The position numbers and the translations under genes were made by a program. Below are positions 1 through 6,884 of a stretch of DNA of 8,948 nt, piece by piece. Positions within the stretch are counted from its first letter, which is position 1, and each line of letters starts with the position of its first letter. The notes under the pieces were generated by a model. The model was not told the origin of the DNA, searched no databases, and saw only the letters and a list, made by a program, of their open reading frames with translations. The stretch is from Kiritimatiellia bacterium (GTDB taxonomy: Bacteria; Verrucomicrobiota; Kiritimatiellia; RFP12; UBA3636): the NCBI GenBank assembly GCA_016295275.1, contig JAEDLN010000092.1:1-8948 (forward strand). The letters are read 5' to 3'.

Positions 1-281
1 CTGAAAACCCCTTGCATCAAAAGCCGCCATACGTAATTGCGCGGATGAAGATTTGGTGTGATGCCGGTTGCCGAAGCCAGCAAATTGCTGGGTTCGCCGG
101 GGACTGCAAAGGGGACCAGTGTCGTCGTCGTGTAGAAGAGAAAACTCCCTAGAAACAGAAACAGCGCTATCCAAAGCTGAAACCGCGTGGTTGCCAACAA
201 AAAGAGCAACGACTGCCGCGGTTCCAAATCGGATTTGGTCGAACCGAGGTTCCCTTGAGGAAGATTGTTGGTGATGGCCAT
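1..281 (-). CDS. Integral membrane protein, N-terminal fragment (DUF2723-like, tentative)
   Basis: This reading frame has no stop and leaves the window at its left edge, so only the first 93 residues are visible. The ATG at 281 is preceded by CGGAG eight bases upstream, which supports this start. Residues 1-24 are polar and probably cytoplasmic. Residues 25-60 are strongly hydrophobic (LLFLLATTRF, then LWIALFLFLGSFLFY) and form one or two membrane segments. They are followed by a short loop with PGEPSNLLASATGI and HPRNYVWRLL. A membrane helix followed by a loop with small residues and a G-E/D-S/P motif resembles the start of DUF2723 proteins, GT-C-fold membrane proteins related to protein O-mannosyltransferases and common in PVC and Bacteroidetes genomes. 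That family call rests on recognition of a short fragment and is uncertain. It could be another polytopic membrane protein. It is divergent from the glycan operon. Confidence 0.6.
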   Translation of the reverse strand, partial: MAITNNLPQGNLGSTKSDLEPRQSLLFLLATTRFQLWIALFLFLGSFLFYTTTTLVPFAVPGEPSNLLASATGITPNLHPRNYVWRLLMQGVF

Positions 282-530
282 AGCTGTAACTCCGTGAATC
301 TGGAAAATGCCTTATTCGTAAAATGTGAAAATCAACGAAACCAAAAAAATAGATTCCGTTTCATGAAGGCATTCGGACGCTTTAATCAATGTTTTGCTAC
401 TTGGCAAAGTATACCATTACGGCCGCAAACGGGCAACTCTTTTCACCCGCGGATACAGCGCTCTGCGGGCTCGCCGTTCCTAAGAATAGACAGCATGTTT
501 TGTTGACGCGATTCCGGAAAGAAGCAAGGC

Positions 531-548
531 CCGGCGACCGGTCGCCGG
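531..548. repeat. 18-bp perfect palindrome upstream of wzm
   Basis: CCGGCGACC is followed directly by its exact reverse complement GGTCGCCGG. As RNA it would form a 7-bp GC-rich stem with a CCGG loop. As DNA it is a two-fold symmetric site that could bind a dimeric regulator. It lies about 130 bases before the wzm start. There is no T-run after it, so it is not an obvious terminator. Confidence 0.6.
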
Positions 549-550
549 AC

Positions 551-580
551 TTGCGGGATCGTCTGGACATTTGGTACTAT
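551..580 (+). promoter_or_regulatory. Weak candidate promoter for the glycan operon
   Basis: TTGCGG (551-556) and TACTAT (575-580) are separated by 18 bases. The -35 matches the sigma-70 consensus at only three of six positions and the -10 at four of six. It is the best pair I found on the plus strand of the divergent spacer, and it would give a leader of roughly 90 bases. The match is poor and could be chance. Confidence 0.2.
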
Positions 581-679
581 TTCGTCCGCTTTTCCATCCC
601 ATCGTTTTCCCTTTTCGGCACGTTCGTAACCGGTTCTTTTCCTGTTTGCGCCTTTCCGTTGACGAACGAGCATTGCGCC

Positions 680-1498
680 ATGAAACTTCCTTCCCAATAT
701 TCTCGCTGGTACGAACTGATTTCGATTCTCGTCGAGCGAAATCTCAAGATCCGGTACAAGGGATCCGTTCTCGGTTTCTTTTGGTCGCTCTTGACCCCTG
801 GCGCGACAATCCTGATGTATGCCATTTTTGCCAAAATCTTGAAATTCAATGGCGGGCAGACCAACTATTTGCAATTCCTCGTCTGCGGTATCCTAGTCTG
901 GCAATTTACAGCCGGAACTCTGAATGACTCCCTGTACGCAATTGCAGGCAATGCCAATCTCGTCAAAAAAGTCTATTTTCCGCGGATTATTCTTCCCATT
1001 ACGACCGTTTTCGCAAATGGCGTCAATTTTCTGCTTACCATCATTCCTCTTCTTATCTATCTCGCTGTAACCCATACACTCGACCTCTCGAATGCCTTTT
1101 GGCTCGTTCCGGCAGTCGTTTTCCATCTTCTGCTTTGTATGGGTATCTCCGCATTCGTCTCGACGGCGAATGTCTACTTTCGGGATACGCAACACATGGT
1201 TGGAATCGGTCAGCTTGCCTGGTTTTTCCTGACACCTGTTTTCTATGACGTGAGTATGCAAATGGGCGTTTTCCCGGAAAACTCCTTCTTCCATCCCGGA
1301 ATCGTTTTCTTGAATCCAATGACCGGCATCCTTTCCTTTTACCGCCGCGGTTTGATGAATGCCGACCTTTTGCCGACTGCAGTAGCATCAATTTCGCCTG
1401 CATGGGTCTGGCTCTCCCCCGCCCTTTGCGTAGCCGTCTTTATCCTCGGGCTGTTTACACTCAATCGCGGGAACCGCGGCTTTGGAGATGTCCTCTAA
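680..1498 (+). CDS. wzm: ABC-2 type polysaccharide export permease (Wzm-like)
   Basis: This 272-residue protein is the membrane subunit of an ABC transporter that exports a lipid-linked polysaccharide (O antigen, capsule or teichoic-acid type) across the inner membrane. Near the N-terminus (residues 20-40) it carries the family hallmark: an amphipathic R-N-L-K-I-R-Y-K segment followed by SVLGFFWSLLTP at the entry to the first membrane helix. About six hydrophobic segments follow, including ILMYAIFAKIL, FLLTIIPLLIYLAV, VVFHLLLCMGISAFV and ALCVAVFILGLFTL, and the YFRDTQHM loop typical of ABC2_membrane (PF01061) permeases. Length fits Wzm and TagG (about 260-275 residues). The ATG at 680 is chosen because the hallmark starts soon after it and the frame upstream is unlike protein. 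It lacks a clear Shine-Dalgarno site. Its stop overlaps the next start (TAATG), so the ATPase downstream is its partner. Confidence 0.9.
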   Translation: MKLPSQYSRWYELISILVERNLKIRYKGSVLGFFWSLLTPGATILMYAIFAKILKFNGGQTNYLQFLVCGILVWQFTAGTLNDSLYAIAGNANLVKKVYFPRIILPITTVFANGVNFLLTIIPLLIYLAVTHTLDLSNAFWLVPAVVFHLLLCMGISAFVSTANVYFRDTQHMVGIGQLAWFFLTPVFYDVSMQMGVFPENSFFHPGIVFLNPMTGILSFYRRGLMNADLLPTAVASISPAWVWLSPALCVAVFILGLFTLNRGNRGFGDVL

Positions 1499-2739
1499 TG
1501 AATATCGTCTCTCCCGACAGATGGGCAATCAACGTTCAGAATGTCACAAAACGGTTTAGCCTATCCACGGCATCACGATCGCTGAAGACAACCATTGTCG
1601 ATCTCCTGACCGGACGGCGCGCAAAGGCATTCACCGCCTTGGAAGATGTTTCCTTCCAAGTCCAAAAAGGAGAAACCGTAGGTCTCATTGGTCACAATGG
1701 AGCCGGAAAATCGACTCTTCTTTCGATTATCGCACACACCATTACCCCAACCAAGGGCTCCGTGACCGTTCATGGCTCCATCAGTTCTCTGCTCGAACTG
1801 GGCGCCGGATTCCATCCCGATCTCACCGGACGCGAAAATGTCCTTTTGTATGGCGCGATCATGGGAATTCCGAGGGAGACCATGAAAAAGCGTTTCGATG
1901 AAATCGTCGAATTCTCCGGTTTGCAAGATTTTATCGACCAGCCCGTCCGCTTCTACTCTTCGGGTATGTATGTCCGACTCGGCTTCTCCGTTGCCGTTCA
2001 AGTCGATCCGGACATCCTGCTTGTCGATGAGGTTCTGGCTGTCGGAGATACTGAATTCCAACAAAAGTGCCTCGATAAGATGGATCAATTTCGTCGCGAA
2101 AACAAATCGATGCTTTTGATCTCGCACGATATCAATACCATCCGGCGCGTCTCCAACCGCATCGCCTATCTCTCGCATGGGCGCCTCCTTTCGCTGGGCG
2201 ATCCTTCGGAAATGGCAGAGCGCTACGCCAACGAAACGATTCGCCAAAATGAAAAGGGTGTTGTCTCCCCGAATGGAATACCGCCGCGTTTGGCCGCAAA
2301 ACGCCGCATCTGGGGTACGCAAGAGGCCTTTATCCGAGAAGTCGTCTGGCTGAATGCAGATGGTACGGAACGACACGACCCGATTGGAATCGTCTCCGGC
2401 GGCTATGCCCGTCTTCGAATCCACTATACGGCAAAACAGCGAATCGAAAACCCGGTCTTCGGATTCTCGATTGCAGATTTCGATGGCGATCGCTGCATCT
2501 TCGGCTCTAATACGCAAATCGAAAACCGCTCCATTCCATTCATCAAAGACGACGGCTTCATCGACTTGTCGATCGATGTCTCAAATGTCCATCCCGGCGA
2601 CTACACTGTTTCTTTCGCACTTCACAGCGCCGATCATTTGCACAATTACCATCGGCTGGAATCGTTCCTCTGGTTGCGCGTGGAAGGGGCTGCATCCTTC
2701 GACGGATGCACAAGATTGCCCGTTTCATGGACTTGCTAA
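1498..2739 (+). CDS. wzt: ABC transporter ATPase with C-terminal glycan-binding domain (Wzt-like)
   Basis: This 413-residue protein powers export of an undecaprenyl-linked polysaccharide together with the permease encoded just upstream. The ATPase domain covers residues 10-245. It has Walker A GHNGAGKST (65-73), an LLELGAGFHPDLTGREN stretch typical of O-antigen/teichoate exporters (99-114), the signature YSSGMYVRLGF (153-163), Walker B ILLVDE (173-178) and the switch histidine in SHD (H210). After a linker, residues of about 272-400 form a predicted beta-sandwich with LESFLWLRVEG near the end, matching the Wzt C-terminal domain (PF14524). In E. coli O8/O9a-type systems this domain recognises the modified non-reducing end of the finished chain. 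ATG 1498 overlaps the wzm stop, implying coupled translation. An in-frame ATG 32 codons further upstream lies inside wzm and was rejected. Confidence 0.92.
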   Translation: MNIVSPDRWAINVQNVTKRFSLSTASRSLKTTIVDLLTGRRAKAFTALEDVSFQVQKGETVGLIGHNGAGKSTLLSIIAHTITPTKGSVTVHGSISSLLELGAGFHPDLTGRENVLLYGAIMGIPRETMKKRFDEIVEFSGLQDFIDQPVRFYSSGMYVRLGFSVAVQVDPDILLVDEVLAVGDTEFQQKCLDKMDQFRRENKSMLLISHDINTIRRVSNRIAYLSHGRLLSLGDPSEMAERYANETIRQNEKGVVSPNGIPPRLAAKRRIWGTQEAFIREVVWLNADGTERHDPIGIVSGGYARLRIHYTAKQRIENPVFGFSIADFDGDRCIFGSNTQIENRSIPFIKDDGFIDLSIDVSNVHPGDYTVSFALHSADHLHNYHRLESFLWLRVEGAASFDGCTRLPVSWTC

Positions 2740-2743
2740 GGAG
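2738..2743 (+). promoter_or_regulatory. Strong Shine-Dalgarno site for the GT2 gene
   Basis: AAGGAG lies 11 bases before the ATG at 2755 and overlaps the last two bases of the wzt stop codon. It is the clearest ribosome binding site in the glycan operon and fixes the start of the family-2 glycosyltransferase. The placement suggests that ribosomes terminating on wzt can reinitiate here. Confidence 0.75.
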
Positions 2744-2754
2744 AGGACTAAAAA

Positions 2755-3714
2755 ATGAATACCCGTTCCTTTTCAGACAATCATGTGCCTTTCTCCGAAC
2801 GTCCCTTTGTTACGGTCATTACCCCGACTCGCAATTCGGAACGCTTTCTGGAGGAGACCATGCGTTCCGTTGCCATGCAACGCGATCGCGGAACCATTCG
2901 GGTCGAACACCTTGTCATGGACGGAAATTCCACCGACCGTACCGAACAAATCGTTTCGAAATGGGCGCACCCGGATACCCGCTTTATCCGACGGACCGAT
3001 GATCAAGGACCCGCCGATGCCATCAATGCCGGACTTCGACTCGCAAAGGGAGAATACGTCTGCTGGCTGAATTCCGATGACGTCTACGCTCCATTCGCAC
3101 TCGAACGGGCCGTCGCCGCACTGGAGCGAAATCCAAAAGCCCCGTTCTGTTTCGGCCGATGCCGGATCATCAATCAAGAAGGACGTGAAATCCGACGCTT
3201 TGCGACCCTGTTCAAAAACGCGTTTTTCCCAATTTCAAACTCCTTTCTGATCCATGTCGTCAATTACATTTCACAGCCCGCAATGGTATTCCGGGCAGAC
3301 GCATTTCGGAAAATCGGTTTCCTCCGGACCGATTTCAAGGCGGCTTGGGATTACGATTTTACGCTGAGACTATGGCATCTGGGAAAGCCGATTGCAATTC
3401 GCCCCCCTGAATTGGCCTATTTCCGATGGACCCCGTCGTCCATTTCCGGGTCCCAGTACGAACGCCAATTCAAGGAAGGCCTTGTCGCTTCGGAAGAAGA
3501 TATCGGACACCGCTCATTCGCGACTGTTCTTCACGGACTCCTTGCTCGAGGCCTTGTTTTTCTCTACAAACGCGTCTGCTCCAGGACGCCCGAACCAGTT
3601 ACCGAAGAGCGCGTTGATCGACAATGCCCCGATTCTTTCCTTCAAGCAAATAAAATGCTGATTCCCGCTTCAAAAGACGCGGAAAAAAGCCATAATGCGG
3701 CTTCCCCATTATGA
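2755..3714 (+). CDS. Family 2 glycosyltransferase (GT-A fold)
   Basis: This 319-residue cytoplasmic or membrane-associated enzyme transfers a sugar from a nucleotide-sugar donor to a growing glycan. The GT-A nucleotide-binding region is intact. VTVITPTRNSERFLEETMRSV (residues 19-39) is the first strand and helix, HLVMDGNSTDRT (52-63) carries the conserved D-G-S-T-D element, and WLNSDDVY (104-111) is the DXD-type motif that coordinates the metal and the donor diphosphate. NYISQPAMVFR (170-180) and WDYDFTLRL (198-206) form the acceptor side, with D199 or D201 as the likely catalytic-base region. The C-terminal 60 residues are poorly conserved in look. The gene starts 15 bases after wzt behind a strong ribosome binding site and overlaps the next gene by four bases (ATGA). 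The linkage and sugar cannot be read from sequence. Confidence 0.9.
   Translation: MNTRSFSDNHVPFSERPFVTVITPTRNSERFLEETMRSVAMQRDRGTIRVEHLVMDGNSTDRTEQIVSKWAHPDTRFIRRTDDQGPADAINAGLRLAKGEYVCWLNSDDVYAPFALERAVAALERNPKAPFCFGRCRIINQEGREIRRFATLFKNAFFPISNSFLIHVVNYISQPAMVFRADAFRKIGFLRTDFKAAWDYDFTLRLWHLGKPIAIRPPELAYFRWTPSSISGSQYERQFKEGLVASEEDIGHRSFATVLHGLLARGLVFLYKRVCSRTPEPVTEERVDRQCPDSFLQANKMLIPASKDAEKSHNAASPL
3691..3713 (+). promoter_or_regulatory. Hairpin covering the GT4 start codon
   Basis: CATAATG (3691-3697) is the exact reverse complement of CATTATG (3707-3713), with a 9-base loop between them. The right arm contains the complete ATG of the family-4 glycosyltransferase and overlaps the stop of the family-2 gene. 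No Shine-Dalgarno sequence precedes this ATG. This suggests that GT4 is translated mainly when ribosomes finishing GT2 open the hairpin. The stem is A/T-rich and only 7 bp. Confidence 0.5.
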
Positions 3715-4874
3715 AAATCGGTGTCAATGCGCTCTTTCTCATTCCCAGCGAAGTCGGCGGATCCGAAACGGTTGTCCGTCAGACGCTCTTGGCTCTTGCA
3801 CGCCAGCTCTCCGATTCCGATGAGTTGGTCGTCTTTTTGAATGCCGAGAACCGAAATGTGCTTTTGCGAGATCTTCGAAAAGAGCCCCGCGTTCGTCTCG
3901 TCGATACAAACATCCGGGCTACGTCTCGCATTCGACGCTTTCTCTTTGAGTCGTTTGTCCTTCCGAAGCTTTTGCGCGCCGCCGGTGTCGATGTCCTTTG
4001 GAATCCCGGCAATACCGCGATTCTACACGCGCCTTGTCCGCAGCTGACTACGATTTACGATTTGCAATACAAACATTTCCCCGATGATTTCAACCGCGCA
4101 ACCCTGCGAACACTGGCGACGCTCGTTCCCTTTTCCGCCCGGAAAAGCCAAATCATTCTGACCATCTCCGAATTCTCCCGGCACGAACTCGTTGATTTGC
4201 TCCATGTTCCTTTCCAAAACGTCCGTGTAGCCAAACTTGCGGCCGAAGCGTCTTTTGCAATGGAGCTCCCCGGCGATTTTCTTGCGGAACGGGTCATGAC
4301 ACTGACGCACTATCCGAACCCGTTCGTTTTAGTGGTCGCCAATTCCTATACGCACAAAAATCTCGAGACGGCCGTTCGTGCTTTCCGACTCATCGCAGAC
4401 GAGTTTCCCGAACACCGCCTTGTCATCATCGGTCGCCCCCGTCGCGGCGAACCTCTTCTTCAACAGGCAATCCAAGAACTCCCCGATCCTTCCCGGGTTA
4501 CACGGATATCCTACATCGAACACAAAGACCTCGTCGCCCTCTTCCAACGCGCAGAAGTCTTTCTTTTCCCGTCGCTTCACGAGGGCTTCGGTCTCCCGAT
4601 CCTTGAGGCGTTTTGTTGCGGATTGCCTGTCATCTGCTGCCGTGAAACCGCCATCCCGGAGGTCGCCGGAGACTGCGCCATCTATGCCAAGAGTGCCGAT
4701 CCGGAAGACTTCGCCCGTCATCTGAGAACACTCCTTGCCAATACCTCGGAGGCGTTAGCCCTGCGCCAACAACTTGCGGAAAAAGGCCGCGCCCGAGCAC
4801 GAGAGTTTTCCTGGTCGGAATCCGCCGCGGTCCTGCTGGACGCCGCACGATCCGTCACACAAAAAGACGAATGA
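3711..4874 (+). CDS. Family 4 glycosyltransferase (GT-B fold)
   Basis: This 387-residue retaining glycosyltransferase probably extends the glycan exported by Wzm/Wzt. The N-terminal Rossmann domain starts with MKIGVNALFLIP followed by GGSETVVRQTL (residues 16-26), the glycine-rich acceptor-side loop. TIYDLQYKHFPDDF and ILTISEFSRHEL are typical of GT4 mannosyl- and rhamnosyltransferases of O-antigen clusters. The C-terminal donor domain (about 200-370) has VANSYTHKNLETAVRAF and the EX7E motif in LHEGFGLPILEAF, with E291 and E299 as the conserved glutamates. It continues with GLPVICCRETAIPEVAGDCA. Length and domain order are normal for the family. ATG 3711 overlaps the GT2 stop and lies inside a small hairpin. 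Donor and linkage are unknown; a mannosyltransferase role is only a family-level guess. Confidence 0.92.
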   Translation: MKIGVNALFLIPSEVGGSETVVRQTLLALARQLSDSDELVVFLNAENRNVLLRDLRKEPRVRLVDTNIRATSRIRRFLFESFVLPKLLRAAGVDVLWNPGNTAILHAPCPQLTTIYDLQYKHFPDDFNRATLRTLATLVPFSARKSQIILTISEFSRHELVDLLHVPFQNVRVAKLAAEASFAMELPGDFLAERVMTLTHYPNPFVLVVANSYTHKNLETAVRAFRLIADEFPEHRLVIIGRPRRGEPLLQQAIQELPDPSRVTRISYIEHKDLVALFQRAEVFLFPSLHEGFGLPILEAFCCGLPVICCRETAIPEVAGDCAIYAKSADPEDFARHLRTLLANTSEALALRQQLAEKGRARAREFSWSESAAVLLDAARSVTQKDE

Positions 4875-4908
4875 GCGCCGGCGCGACAACATTCGGCTGA
4901 ATGACGAA
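4875..4908. other. Convergent gene junction with two small inverted repeats
   Basis: Only 34 bases separate the rightward GT4 stop from the leftward lipoprotein stop. They contain a perfect 10-bp palindrome GCGCCGGCGC (4875-4884) and CATTC/GAATG (4890-4894 and 4899-4903) around a 4-base loop. Either could slow polymerase from both sides, but neither is followed by a proper T-run. On the minus strand a run of five T occurs about ten bases beyond the GC palindrome. A bidirectional terminator is possible but weakly supported. Confidence 0.3.
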
Positions 4909-6159
4909 TTAGCGTGCGAAACGCAAATATCCGAATTTGGACGGCTGGTGAAACGCCAACTCTTTGCCAATATCAGCCCAAGCGCCCCAACGCGGTTCCT
5001 TCAGCTCATCGCCGCAAATAAAGAAGTTTCCCCTCCAGACATCGCCCTCGGTTGGTTCGACAAACGCCGGCTCGTATCGTTTCAAGAGGGAAAACGGAAC
5101 GCGATACGCAACCGTCCACCGAATTTCGCCAAACTGTTCCGGAGAAACAGTCTTCGGCATACTATGGTGAATCAGCATGGACGGAATCGACGCTTCATCG
5201 CCAAGTGTCCAGTCCACATACTCGCCGGAGGAAAGACGTTGCGGATTGCGAATGTACGAATAATGGATAATGCCGCCGGGGTTGATCTCAAAATTGAAAT
5301 GCTTCGGCAACTCGGTTGGTGTTACGAAAAACTCGACGCAACTGTCGCACCAGACGTCGCCAAGCTGTTTCGTGCGAATCGACCGCACGCTAACGTCCGT
5401 AACATCAAAGCGGATATAAAGCGCCTCCGAATCCCATAGAGCACGGAAGGTCACATTCTTCGGTTGAGCACGGCTCGCTTCATGGAAAGCCGCCACCTGA
5501 CCGATCTCTGCCCGCTCCCATCCTTCCGACAAGGCCTCTGGCGTTGCCTGCAGATTCGGCATCTTCGGGGTATAGTGAATCAAATAGGTCGGCAAGCTCG
5601 GTTTCATTTCGGTTTTCATTCTGTTTTTCTGATTGAAATCGGTCGGAATAATCATGCGATCGGGAACGATAAAGGTAAAGACGATGGCCTTGGCCGCCAG
5701 ACGCTTCGCAAAATCCCGGATAACCCCCGCCTTTCCTTCATCCAAGTCCGGTGCTCCGGCAATCCCGAGCGGGTCTCCGTCCAACATCAGCAAAATGCCG
5801 ATGGGACCGCTTTCAATCCGTTCCTTGAGCGCGTCCGCCAAGGCGCCCGGTGTCTTGTACACGTTCGGTTGATCAAGCGCTTCGAACTGGACAATTCCTT
5901 GCGGATTTGAAGTGAAAAAACCAGGGGCGTACGAAAAGCGCAGGGCACTTTCCGAAAAATCGATATCGATGAGTGCCACCACCATCGTACGCGGAGATTC
6001 GAGCGTACTCGCTAAAACATACGGCCGATCCGAGTCGATCGGCGTAAATGCTTTTCGTTCCGGATCCCTCAAGTCGTTCACCGGCTCCGTGGCACAGCCC
6101 GCCAACAGCAAAAATGCCCCGACGACTAGATTGAAAATGCGAAATCCCGCTCTTCTCAT
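4909..6159 (-). CDS. Lipoprotein with C-terminal CBM9-like domain
   Basis: This 416-residue protein starts at ATG 6159, with AAGGAG seven bases upstream, so a longer in-frame extension is rejected. Residues 1-21 are a lipoprotein signal peptide: MRRAGFRIFN, a hydrophobic core, then the lipobox LLAG with cysteine at 22. The residue after the cysteine is alanine, so export to the outer membrane is likely. Residues of about 192-416 resemble the CBM9-like beta-sandwich family found attached to carbohydrate-active proteins. Typical stretches are VTFRALWDSEALYIRFDVTD, DVWCDSCVEFFV, FNFEINPGGIIHYSY and the ending RWGAWADIGKELAFHQPSKF. Residues 23-191 match nothing I recognise; they include a hydrophobic AKAIVFTFIVPDRMII segment. 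No catalytic domain is evident, so it may bind or scaffold surface glycans. It is the last gene of the M20-ricT unit, 37 bases after ricT. Confidence 0.8.
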   Translation of the reverse strand: MRRAGFRIFNLVVGAFLLLAGCATEPVNDLRDPERKAFTPIDSDRPYVLASTLESPRTMVVALIDIDFSESALRFSYAPGFFTSNPQGIVQFEALDQPNVYKTPGALADALKERIESGPIGILLMLDGDPLGIAGAPDLDEGKAGVIRDFAKRLAAKAIVFTFIVPDRMIIPTDFNQKNRMKTEMKPSLPTYLIHYTPKMPNLQATPEALSEGWERAEIGQVAAFHEASRAQPKNVTFRALWDSEALYIRFDVTDVSVRSIRTKQLGDVWCDSCVEFFVTPTELPKHFNFEINPGGIIHYSYIRNPQRLSSGEYVDWTLGDEASIPSMLIHHSMPKTVSPEQFGEIRWTVAYRVPFSLLKRYEPAFVEPTEGDVWRGNFFICGDELKEPRWGAWADIGKELAFHQPSKFGYLRFAR

Positions 6160-6166
6160 GCGATTT

Positions 6167-6172
6167 CTCCTT
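6167..6172 (-). promoter_or_regulatory. Shine-Dalgarno site fixing the lipoprotein start
   Basis: On the minus strand AAGGAG lies seven bases before the ATG at 6159. It selects the start that gives a proper signal peptide and lipobox over earlier in-frame ATG codons. Confidence 0.75.
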
Positions 6173-6196
6173 GAATGGTCATCAACGATCGATACT

Positions 6197-6859
6197 TTAC
6201 ACTTCGCTGTTGCGTTGTTGCGATTGTTTCTTTTGCCCGGTTTCCGGCTCTTCTTCGAACCGGAAACAGCATCGGATCTTTCCGCAACATCCCGCAACGC
6301 TAACGTTGCGCAAATCCGCCCCGGAAGCACGGGCTTGCTCCGTATCGACAGACGTACAGAGTCCCCGCATGCAGCAAAGACGCAGTCCGCAAATCCCCAA
6401 TCCGCCAATCCGTCCCGCCATCTCGCGGGGCGACAAAAACCGTATTTGAATTTCTTGCTTGAACTGGCTCTTCATCTCTCCATAAAGAGAACGGACGTCC
6501 AAAAAGCCGGATAGCGAGAGTGTTACGTAGATGCGCTCGCAAAATAGCGTTGCACGCGTCCGCAAAACCCCTTCGTTCAAACGGGCGGCACGCATTTTTT
6601 TCAAGACGAATGCTTCGGCACGCTGCGCCAGCCAGACGCCCGCTTCTCGTGTCAGCAGACAGTTTTCATCCGCTCTTCCAATCAAATCGGCATTCTCCAT
6701 GCACGGCGCCCGATACGGTAGCGTTTCGAAAAAACGTCCGAGCTCCTTGAGCCCGTCAATCCGCAGAACATAGAACGCGCCGACCTCCGGAGTCAGGCCC
6801 ATCAACAAGCTGCAGGCCCTCGTTCCATCGGATAATTCGAAAACGGCATACGTACTCAT
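6197..6859 (-). CDS. ricT: RicT/YaaT-type PSP1 domain protein
   Basis: This 220-residue protein belongs to the PSP1 family (RicT/YaaT). In Bacillus subtilis RicT forms a complex with RicA and RicF that carries [4Fe-4S] clusters and acts with RNase Y in RNA processing; in other phyla the role is poorly known. The PSP1 C-terminal region is clear here. LDVRSLYGEMKSQFKQEI (residues 120-137) and IRFLSPREMAGRIGGLG (139-155) are followed by two cysteine clusters: CGLRLCC (157-163, plus C168) and CCGKIRCCFRFE (191-202). These match the family pattern CGxxLCC...CGxxxCC and are the presumed Fe-S ligands. The protein is shorter than B. subtilis YaaT (about 275 residues), mainly at the ends. ATG 6859 lacks a clear ribosome binding site and lies 25 bases after the M20 stop, suggesting a shared message. 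No ricA or ricF homologue is in the window. Confidence 0.85.
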   Translation of the reverse strand: MSTYAVFELSDGTRACSLLMGLTPEVGAFYVLRIDGLKELGRFFETLPYRAPCMENADLIGRADENCLLTREAGVWLAQRAEAFVLKKMRAARLNEGVLRTRATLFCERIYVTLSLSGFLDVRSLYGEMKSQFKQEIQIRFLSPREMAGRIGGLGICGLRLCCMRGLCTSVDTEQARASGADLRNVSVAGCCGKIRCCFRFEEEPETGQKKQSQQRNSEV

Positions 6860-6884
6860 CGTTGATCGACAAACGCCATGCGGC

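Larger units (their letters stand above)
282..679. other. Divergent intergenic region, 398 bp
   Basis: This spacer separates the leftward membrane protein from the rightward wzm-like gene and must hold the promoters of both. The left 120 bases are A/T-rich, with a run of seven A at 341-347. The right part is GC-richer. It contains a hairpin with CCCGC (446-450) pairing GCGGG (465-469), an 8-bp palindrome TTCCGGAA (512-519) and an 18-bp perfect palindrome (531-548). A 47-codon frame starts at ATG 363 but has no ribosome binding site and no recognisable product. I see no RNA gene and no convincing coding sequence. Confidence 0.6.

Noticed and set aside
363..506. Possible 47-residue leader peptide upstream of wzm
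   Set aside because: No Shine-Dalgarno sequence, no attenuator arrangement after it, and no hydrophobic or signal-like character.
389..679. 97-codon N-terminal extension of the wzm frame
   Set aside because: The upstream residues are unlike any Wzm, while the family hallmark begins about 20 residues after ATG 680, as usual.
1573..2517. 314-codon open frame on the minus strand opposite wzt
   Set aside because: It lies wholly antisense to an ATPase with complete Walker and signature motifs and has no recognisable protein features.
4875..4903. Bidirectional rho-independent terminator between the convergent genes
   Set aside because: Two small inverted repeats exist but neither is directly followed by a T-run, so I list the junction only as a low-confidence feature.
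4774..5439. 221-codon plus-strand frame crossing the GT4 end and the lipoprotein gene
   Set aside because: It overlaps two well-supported genes in other frames and encodes no recognisable domain.
6160..6408. 83-codon N-terminal extension of the lipoprotein frame
   Set aside because: It would overlap the end of ricT and bury the signal peptide; AAGGAG seven bases before ATG 6159 marks the true start.
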